Below are positions 61,809 through 64,000 of a stretch of 64,000 nt of DNA, one piece after another. The notes beneath the pieces are model-generated. The model searched no databases. It had not been told where the DNA came from and worked only from the letters and a program-made list of their open reading frames with translations. The stretch's first letter is position 1; each line of letters opens with the position of its first letter. The position numbers and the translations under genes were made by a program. The DNA comes from Bacillus sp. cl95 (lineage in GTDB: Bacteria; Bacillota; Bacilli; Bacillales; Cytobacillaceae): the NCBI RefSeq assembly GCF_900115925.1, contig NZ_FOYF01000001.1, positions 1 to 64,000 on the forward strand, in the 5' to 3' direction.

Positions 61809-64000
61809 CTAAACTGCTTTTGTCTGATTTTCAATGACTGTTTTTTTCAACTTCTTTACAGGATTAAACAAACTATATAGAACAGGTACAATAAATAGCG
61901 TTAACAATGTAGATGTGGAAAGACCGCCTATTACCACTACTGCCAATGAAGATGAAACGATTCCTGCATGGCTTGAAATCGCCATAGGTACAAGTGCTCC
62001 TACTGTTGCAATGGCAGTCATCAAGATTGGTCTTATCCTTACAACACCAGCCTCAACCAATGATTCGTGCTTTGGCATGCCTTTCTTTTCATTCTTTTTA
62101 ACTTTATCTAGTAATACGATTGCGTTTGTTACAACGATTCCATTTAACATCAGCAACCCGATCATCGCTGGCATTCCAATTGGTTCTTTTACGATGTAAA
62201 GACCAATCAGCGCACCAATAATCGAGAATGGAATGGCGAACAAGATTACAAAAGGAGCTTTCCCTTCACCAAACGCGATGACCATTACCATGTAAACGAG
62301 GAGAATGCTGACACCAATTGCAATGGCCATGTTCTTAAAGCCCTCTTCCATGGCAGCAGATGCGCCTTCTTTGTAAGTATTTACCGTGTCAGGAAGATCG
62401 ATATCTGCAATCACCTTATCTACCTTCTTCGATACTTCCCCTGCTTTCGAATCCGTAATCTGTCCAAACACCATGACATATTCGTTTTGATTTAAATGAG
62501 TAATGACGGTCCTGTTATTGACACGTTTCAGTTCTCCCACGTCTTTCAATTTAACAGGCATGCCCATTACATTATTGATCTCTTGCTCGCCTAATTTATC
62601 CAGGTTCGATATTTCATCCATCTTCAGGCTGAGTTTCACATCTGTTTTTTCATCTTCCATCGACATCGTTGTAACGACATCACCATTAATCAAATCTCGC
62701 AGACTTTTTCCAACCATCGCAGGCATTAATCCATTTTCAGCAAGCTTTGTTTCATTCAAATCGATTTCAATTTCAGGCTCGTCACCCTCTAATGAAGATG
62801 ATACGTCTGCCATACCCTTGATTCTCTTGATTTTACTAACAATTTCTTCGCTAGCTTTCTTTATGTCCTCAAAGTCCGAACCGTTTACGACCAACACGTA
62901 TTGTGATTGAGCACCGCCCGCAAAGCTGCCAACTCCAGTTACAGAAATTTCTTCTGCTTCATTGATCCCCTTAAATTCAGCGCGCAAGTCTTCTACGAAT
63001 GCATCGGTATCCTCAACATTTTCTTTCAAGTCAAATGTGATGGAAGCATGCTCATCCTGACCTCTGACACTTGTACTGACAAGCTTCACTTCTTTTTTAC
63101 CTAAGAGAATATCTTCTACTTTTGTTGCAACAGCACTTGTTTCCTCTGGTGAAGTCCCTTTTTCCATTGAAATATTTACATCAAAATTTGTTACTTTTTC
63201 CTGCGGAAGGAATGTCGTTCCAAGTTTTGGTGCGATGAATCCAATTGAACCTGCAAGTAGAACAACTGCCATAACTAATGTGAATACCCTGTTTCTTAAA
63301 ACCCACTTTAAACTTGAACGATAGCTTTTTTGCATTAAATTCTCTTTATGTTCTTTTGGTGAAATTTTCAGCAAGAACATGCGAGACATTAAAGGTACAA
63401 TAGTTACAGCAACAATTAAAGAGAAGATCAGTGAAATAACAATTGTCCATGCCAGGGGAGCGAAGAATTTTCCGATTATCCCTGGTACGAATGCCATCGG
63501 TAAAAATACTGCAACTGTTGTAATTGTTGAAGAAGTAATAGCGGAAGCTACTTCTCTCGTTGCTTGCTCCACAAGCTTTTCATTACGTTCTTTTGAAGCA
63601 CTTACTCTTCTAAACACATTTTCTATTACCACAATACTATCATCAACAACACGCCCTACGGCAACAGCAATACCTGCCAAAGTCATAATATTGAGCGTGT
63701 AGCCTAACATATTGATGACAGTAAAGGATGCAAAAATCGAAAGCGGAATCGAAATGATTGCAATGATTGTCGAACGCATATTTCTTAAAAATAGGAACGT
63801 TACGACAACCGCCATCACAGCACCTAATAGTGCTTCACGTAGCATGGCATATACAGAGTCTTTAATTTCAATTGATTGATCTCTTAGCGTTTCTACTTCA
63901 TAGCCTTTTGGAAGTTTAACTCTGTCGATTTCTTCTTTTACTTTTTCTACAATGGCAACAGCATTCGCTCCTCCTTCAGCGACTATACCTACACGCACTC
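61809..64000 (-). CDS. swrC: RND efflux transporter, SwrC-like (5' end cut by window)
   Basis: At least 729 residues of an AcrB/SwrC-type RND pump; the N-terminus lies beyond the right edge. Six to seven transmembrane segments are visible, including VAVGRVVDDSIVVIENVFRR (the Asp-Asp proton relay in helix 4) and FVPGIIGKFFAPLAWTIVIS. Two periplasmic-type domains separate two helix groups, and the second group repeats the pattern (MPAMIGLLMLNGIVVTNAIVLLDKVKK). Single-gene, Gram-positive members such as Bacillus SwrC confer surfactin and solvent tolerance. No adaptor gene is visible in the window. Confidence 0.88.
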   Translation of the reverse strand, partial: VRVGIVAEGGANAVAIVEKVKEEIDRVKLPKGYEVETLRDQSIEIKDSVYAMLREALLGAVMAVVVTFLFLRNMRSTIIAIISIPLSIFASFTVINMLGYTLNIMTLAGIAVAVGRVVDDSIVVIENVFRRVSASKERNEKLVEQATREVASAITSSTITTVAVFLPMAFVPGIIGKFFAPLAWTIVISLIFSLIVAVTIVPLMSRMFLLKISPKEHKENLMQKSYRSSLKWVLRNRVFTLVMAVVLLAGSIGFIAPKLGTTFLPQEKVTNFDVNISMEKGTSPEETSAVATKVEDILLGKKEVKLVSTSVRGQDEHASITFDLKENVEDTDAFVEDLRAEFKGINEAEEISVTGVGSFAGGAQSQYVLVVNGSDFEDIKKASEEIVSKIKRIKGMADVSSSLEGDEPEIEIDLNETKLAENGLMPAMVGKSLRDLINGDVVTTMSMEDEKTDVKLSLKMDEISNLDKLGEQEINNVMGMPVKLKDVGELKRVNNRTVITHLNQNEYVMVFGQITDSKAGEVSKKVDKVIADIDLPDTVNTYKEGASAAMEEGFKNMAIAIGVSILLVYMVMVIAFGEGKAPFVILFAIPFSIIGALIGLYIVKEPIGMPAMIGLLMLNGIVVTNAIVLLDKVKKNEKKGMPKHESLVEAGVVRIRPILMTAIATVGALVPMAISSHAGIVSSSLAVVVIGGLSTSTLLTLFIVPVLYSLFNPVKKLKKTVIENQTKAV

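Noticed and set aside
1-64000. CRISPR array, prophage, rRNA or tRNA genes
   Set aside because: No regularly spaced identical repeats with unique spacers, no phage structural genes and no rRNA or tRNA cloverleaf sequence were seen.

Overview
The window reads as a low-GC Bacillaceae chromosome. Shine-Dalgarno sequences are AGGAGG-like with frequent TTG and GTG starts, and the gene set is typical of Bacillus-type genomes: a YpbS/DUF2533 protein, a DUF4023 peptide, a CspA-family cold-shock protein, DUF6944, an SwrC-type RND pump, phosphoenolpyruvate carboxylase, and short dispersed MITE-like repeats. The species cannot be named from the sequence alone. No rRNA, tRNA, CRISPR array or prophage was seen.

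Region 1 (about 0.4-14.8 kb) is the most unusual part. It is an array of mostly single, unrelated, mostly minus-strand genes: a 48-aa ORF, DinB, VOC, GyrI-like, a lipoprotein, VanZ, small membrane and hypothetical proteins, plus a haloperoxidase and an L,D-transpeptidase on the plus strand. They are separated by a recurring composite site. Half-site A is AAC-type arm, CTGNNCC spacer, GTT-type arm. A short hairpin follows, then half-site B with a GCACCC spacer before GTT. This is the architecture of integron cassettes with attC sites, but the neighbouring recombinase (393-1394) is Xer-like rather than IntI and carries an in-frame amber codon. An identical 222-bp segment lies at both ends of the array. 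Two IS110-family copies are inserted at the same point of half-site A, and their non-coding left end contains a sequence matching the half-site core. Frameshifted genes and IS remnants show that the array is decaying.

Region 2 (14.8-25.1 kb) holds an SgrR-like regulator divergent from an MFS transporter, a DinB protein, YpbS, a probable unannotated structured RNA (promoter at 18900, terminator at 19235-19273), small membrane proteins, a membrane-anchored thermonuclease, two uncharacterised proteins, a polysaccharide deacetylase and a nucleoside hydrolase.

Region 3 (25.2-40.1 kb) is one long minus-strand catabolic cluster. A polar amino-acid ABC importer feeds a multi-subunit flavin/[2Fe-2S] amino-acid (opine or imino-acid type) dehydrogenase. 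A 3-oxoacid CoA-transferase, a thiolase, two class III aminotransferases, an aldehyde dehydrogenase, an MlrC/M81 protein and a GNAT acetyltransferase follow. The substrate is not known.

Region 4 (40.1-64 kb) is mixed: VOC and DUF805 proteins, a MarR-DUF3147 pair with a clear palindromic operator, a TerF-like protein, a nucleoside deaminase, a cold-shock protein, an HD-GYP protein, a three-gene McrBC-like restriction locus with a coiled-coil partner (48.2-53.1 kb), a GIY-YIG endonuclease, an amidase, ppc, a Nudix hydrolase, DUF6944, DUF4023 and a truncated RND efflux gene running off the right edge.
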